Below, piece by piece: positions 21,318 through 24,227 of a stretch of DNA of 24,227 bases. Under the pieces are notes generated by a model. It was not told the DNA's origin and did no database searches. It worked only from the letters and a program-made list of their open reading frames with translations. The DNA lies in IMG/VR virus record IMGVR_UViG_3300031787_000817, positions 1 through 24,227 of that record; one strand, written 5' to 3'. The stretch is from a virus. Made by a program: the position numbers and the translations under genes. Within the stretch, counting starts at the first letter, position 1. Every line of letters starts with the position of its first letter.

Positions 21318-24227
21318 GTGTCGGTTGTCGCCAACGTTGCCATTAACGTCGACAGCCGGGACGCAGTTAGCAAGCTGCGGCAGGTTGAGTCGCAAGCAGC
21401 TACTACCGAGCGTGCATTTGGCGCGTTGCAATCTGCATTGGGCGCATTAGGCGTTGGCTTTGCGCTGACAAAGGTTATTGCAGATGTTAAAGAATTAGAT
21501 ACAAACATTCGCCGTCTTGCAACGGTTGGTGTAGATGTAGCCAAGATTAACCCTGCGCTTTCGTCTTTAAGCAAAGAGCTTGGTGGTGTTGCTAGCAAAG
21601 CTGAATTAGCAGCAGCTTCATATCAAGCCGCATCTGCAGGCTTTAGCGACACTGCAGGCAATGTTAATATATTGCGCGCTGCAACTAAAGCTGCTGTTGG
21701 CGGATTGGCTGATACGCAAGCTGTAACTGAAGTCTTGGTAAAGACTTTAAACAGCTATGGAATGTCTGGCAGCCAAGCAATACAGGTAACCGACAGCATT
21801 TCTAAAGCAGTCGAGCTAGGCAATCAAGAGTGGTCGGATTACACTAGTCAACTTGGCCGCGTAGCGAGCATGGCGGCATTGGCTGGTGTCAGCCTTGACG
21901 AGACGAATGCGTTTATTGCATCCGCCACAAAAAATGGCGCTACGGCAGAAGTGGCATTTACTGGCCTTAGTGCTGTACTGACACAGCTATTGCAGCCAAC
22001 CAAAGAAAGCCAAGAAGCAGCAGCAAAACTTGGCGTTCAATGGAACCTAATGGGCCTTCAGACTAAAGGTCTTGGCGGTTTAATGGAAGAATTAGCAGTT
22101 GCTATTGATAAAGACAAAGAAGCGGCGGCTCGCATGGTTGGACCCACGGAAGCCATGCGGGGTGCGTTTGCCGCTGCATCCAAAAATGGCTCCGACTTTA
22201 AAAATATCCTTGAACAAATTGGAAACGCATCTGGTAAAACAGATGCTGATTTTCAAACGATGAAAGTCAGCCTTGAGAATGCGCTCAAGGCATTAGATAC
22301 ATCATTTAAGAACCTTAGCGAAGCATTAGGCAAAGCTTTTGGACGAGCGGTTGTTTCAACTATTGAGGACGTTACGGATACAGTCAATGCTTTTGCTGAT
22401 GCAATCAATGCTGTGCCTCAACCAGTTGCAGCGGCAATCGCTGAAATTGTCAAAATCGTTGCGCAAATGATTCTGCTGCAAAAAGCAATCCAAGGAATTA
22501 TTGCTTTGCGCGCAGGTTTTGTTGCTGCAATGACTGGCATGGCGGCAACAACAGCCGCAACAGGAACGGCCGCAACAGCTAGCTCTTCTGCTTTTGCTCT
22601 TTATACAGCAAACACTAGAACGCTTCAAGCTGCTGCTGCAACTGCAACGCCAACTCTGGTTGGTTTGCGCGGTGTATTGGCAAGCCTAGCTTCTATTGGA
22701 ACAATCGCTATTGCCGTCAATATTGCTGTTTACGGCATACAAGCTGTTATGCAGGCTAGGGCAGAGCTAGATCGTTTGCGTGGCGTTCGACAAGCAGGCG
22801 GTGCAGCGGCAACATTTGGCGGATCCGCTCCGGCGGCGTCTAAAGAAACTGCGCGCAAAACCTTGGCGGCAATCGAAGCTGAGCGCGAAAAGAATTTGCC
22901 AATGCAGGCCATTGGGGCAATTAGCGGATTTGGTCGCGGACTGGGAAATACACGCGAACAAATCCTTGCCGAGCGCGAACGTTTTGCTCGCGGTGTTTTG
23001 GCTTTGCCAACGCGTACGGCGCAAACACCAGCACTCAACGCCATAAATACGCCTGTAGGCGCCACAGTGGGCGGCGGCAGTAACGGCCGCAAAGGCAAAA
23101 CCGACGCCGAGAAGGCAGCAGAAAAAGCAGCACGCGAAGCGGAAAAATTACGGCAAGAGCTTGAACGGTCGCTTGAAGTTGGCGATCAACTGGGCGTCCA
23201 GTTCAAACGCCAAGTCATCCTGTTGGATGAGTCATCCGAGCTGGAGCGGCAACGCTTGCAAATCCAGTTTGATTACGAAGATCGAGCAAAGCAGATTGGC
23301 GAACTCAAAAACGCAGAGCAGCGTATCAACCTAACGGATCTAAACAATGAAATCAAACGACTGGAAACGCTAAAGCTCCAGACCGATGAAATCAAAAAAC
23401 AGCTTGAAGAGTACTACAAGCGCGCTGGATTACAAGCTGGCGAGATGCTACCCGGCGGCGCTGGAACATTTAGGACCGATATCAACCTAATGCCGGGCGC
23501 TGGTGAGCAGCAAATGGCTAAATACCGGGAAGAGCTGGAAGCGCTGACCAATCCAATCAACATGGCGGTAACTGGCGCCAATGCCATAGGCGACGCTTTT
23601 GGTGCTGCGTTCCAAGACATTGCAACCGGCGCCAAATCAACTGAAGAAGCTTTGGCTGATGCGTTTAAAAGTATTGGCAGTGCGTTTATTAGTATGGCAA
23701 CAGAAATTATTGCCAAGCAAATGGCGATGATTGTATTTCAAACAATCCTTAAAGCGCTTGGCGGTGGCGGTGGCGGATTGTTTGGTGGCGACGGTCCAGT
23801 TGCAATGCCTGGTGGCGCAGGATTTGCGGAAGGATTTTCGATGCCATCACTGCTGCCGGGTCGCGCCAACGGCGGCCCAGTCGGCAGCAGCCAGCCCTAC
23901 ATCGTCGGTGAGCGCGGTCCCGAGTTGTTTGTGCCTGGCGTTAGCGGCAGCGTCGTATCCAATGCCGACACCCGCGCCGCATTAGCCCAGCAAGCCACAA
24001 ACCGTCAAGGCAATGACACGCGGGCAATGCTCAATCAGCAAACTGCCAACCGTCAGATGAATGCTGGCGGTAGCGCAATGCAGCAAAAACCGATCGAGGT
24101 GAAATACGAATCGACCGTGATCAACGGCGTTGAATACGTCACCACTGAGCAGCATCAGCGTGGCATTGCGTTGGCAGCAGAACGCGGCAGGGCGCTTACA
24201 CTGCAAACACTGCAAAACTCAGTAAAA
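21318..24227 (+). CDS. Tape measure protein, C-terminus beyond the window
   Basis: 970 codons from GTG 21318, open to the right edge. The N-terminus (VANVAINVDSRDAVSKLRQV) and the TP901-type core (ASYQAASAGFSDTAGNVNIL; VLVKTLNSYGMSGSQAIQVT) are typical. A hydrophobic, potentially membrane-active segment spans residues about 446-478, and another 784-815. A coiled coil lies near 594-705. Near the end comes ANGGPVGSSQPYIVGERGPE followed by LFVPG, a common tape measure C-terminal motif, so little is missing. It sets tail length and helps DNA enter the cell. The first two thirds are visibly more A/T-rich in codon choice than the tube gene. Confidence 0.9.
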   Translation, partial: MSVVANVAINVDSRDAVSKLRQVESQAATTERAFGALQSALGALGVGFALTKVIADVKELDTNIRRLATVGVDVAKINPALSSLSKELGGVASKAELAAASYQAASAGFSDTAGNVNILRAATKAAVGGLADTQAVTEVLVKTLNSYGMSGSQAIQVTDSISKAVELGNQEWSDYTSQLGRVASMAALAGVSLDETNAFIASATKNGATAEVAFTGLSAVLTQLLQPTKESQEAAAKLGVQWNLMGLQTKGLGGLMEELAVAIDKDKEAAARMVGPTEAMRGAFAAASKNGSDFKNILEQIGNASGKTDADFQTMKVSLENALKALDTSFKNLSEALGKAFGRAVVSTIEDVTDTVNAFADAINAVPQPVAAAIAEIVKIVAQMILLQKAIQGIIALRAGFVAAMTGMAATTAATGTAATASSSAFALYTANTRTLQAAAATATPTLVGLRGVLASLASIGTIAIAVNIAVYGIQAVMQARAELDRLRGVRQAGGAAATFGGSAPAASKETARKTLAAIEAEREKNLPMQAIGAISGFGRGLGNTREQILAERERFARGVLALPTRTAQTPALNAINTPVGATVGGGSNGRKGKTDAEKAAEKAAREAEKLRQELERSLEVGDQLGVQFKRQVILLDESSELERQRLQIQFDYEDRAKQIGELKNAEQRINLTDLNNEIKRLETLKLQTDEIKKQLEEYYKRAGLQAGEMLPGGAGTFRTDINLMPGAGEQQMAKYREELEALTNPINMAVTGANAIGDAFGAAFQDIATGAKSTEEALADAFKSIGSAFISMATEIIAKQMAMIVFQTILKALGGGGGGLFGGDGPVAMPGGAGFAEGFSMPSLLPGRANGGPVGSSQPYIVGERGPELFVPGVSGSVVSNADTRAALAQQATNRQGNDTRAMLNQQTANRQMNAGGSAMQQKPIEVKYESTVINGVEYVTTEQHQRGIALAAERGRALTLQTLQNSVK

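Noticed and set aside
1-24227. tRNA genes, integrase or attachment sites, and the cyanobacterial HIP1 palindrome GCGATCGC
   Set aside because: Reading by eye I found no cloverleaf with a plausible anticodon arm, no recombinase gene and no flanking direct repeat, and I did not see a GCGATCGC site. A tRNA scan and motif count would settle this.

Overview
The window is a stretch of a tailed double-stranded DNA phage or prophage, most likely from a cyanobacterium. The host guess rests mainly on a gene of the cyanobacterial AbrB (cyAbrB) type between the terminase and portal genes. No integrase, lysis cassette or host housekeeping locus is visible, so free phage and prophage cannot be separated. 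A tail tube and a long tape measure follow the neck genes with no sheath gene between them, which suggests a siphovirus-like virion.

Layout. (1) Positions 1-86 hold the start of a leftward gene with a signal peptide, cut by the window edge. (2) Positions 380-4741 hold a tight leftward operon: a small protein, a helicase-methyltransferase fusion, an SF2 helicase, a VRR-NUC nuclease and another small protein. The genes overlap by 4-11 bases and end in a clear intrinsic terminator at 353-377. (3) A short divergent control region (about 4742-4809) separates this from the rightward genes. (4) Positions 4810-9134 are the rightward replication module: a ribbon-helix-helix-like protein, a primase-helicase, a noncoding region carrying about twelve copies of the 9-mer TTGCGTCCG in both orientations (a probable origin or master operator), two small proteins and a DnaN-type sliding clamp. 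(5) Positions 9144-24227 are packaging and morphogenesis: small and large terminase, cyAbrB-like regulator, portal, minor head protein interrupted by an intein, small proteins, scaffold, major capsid protein, neck proteins, tail terminator, tail tube, frameshifted tail chaperone pair, and a tape measure protein running off the right edge.

The most striking element is the intein in the minor head protein (13804-14625). Its splicing blocks are intact. Almost all of its DNA also encodes, on the opposite strand and in codon register, a 252-residue protein with a helix-turn-helix and a Vsr/EDxHD-like nuclease core. This looks like a homing endonuclease gene written antisense to its own intein. Parts of the nuclease core lie opposite intein splicing block B, so both strands appear to be constrained at the same bases.

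Other points of interest are the iterated 9-mer array between primase and clamp, a probable +1 or -2 programmed frameshift in the tail chaperone, the host-type AbrB gene in the late operon, the helicase-methyltransferase fusion, and a promoter-like cassette repeated at 229-256 and 609-636.
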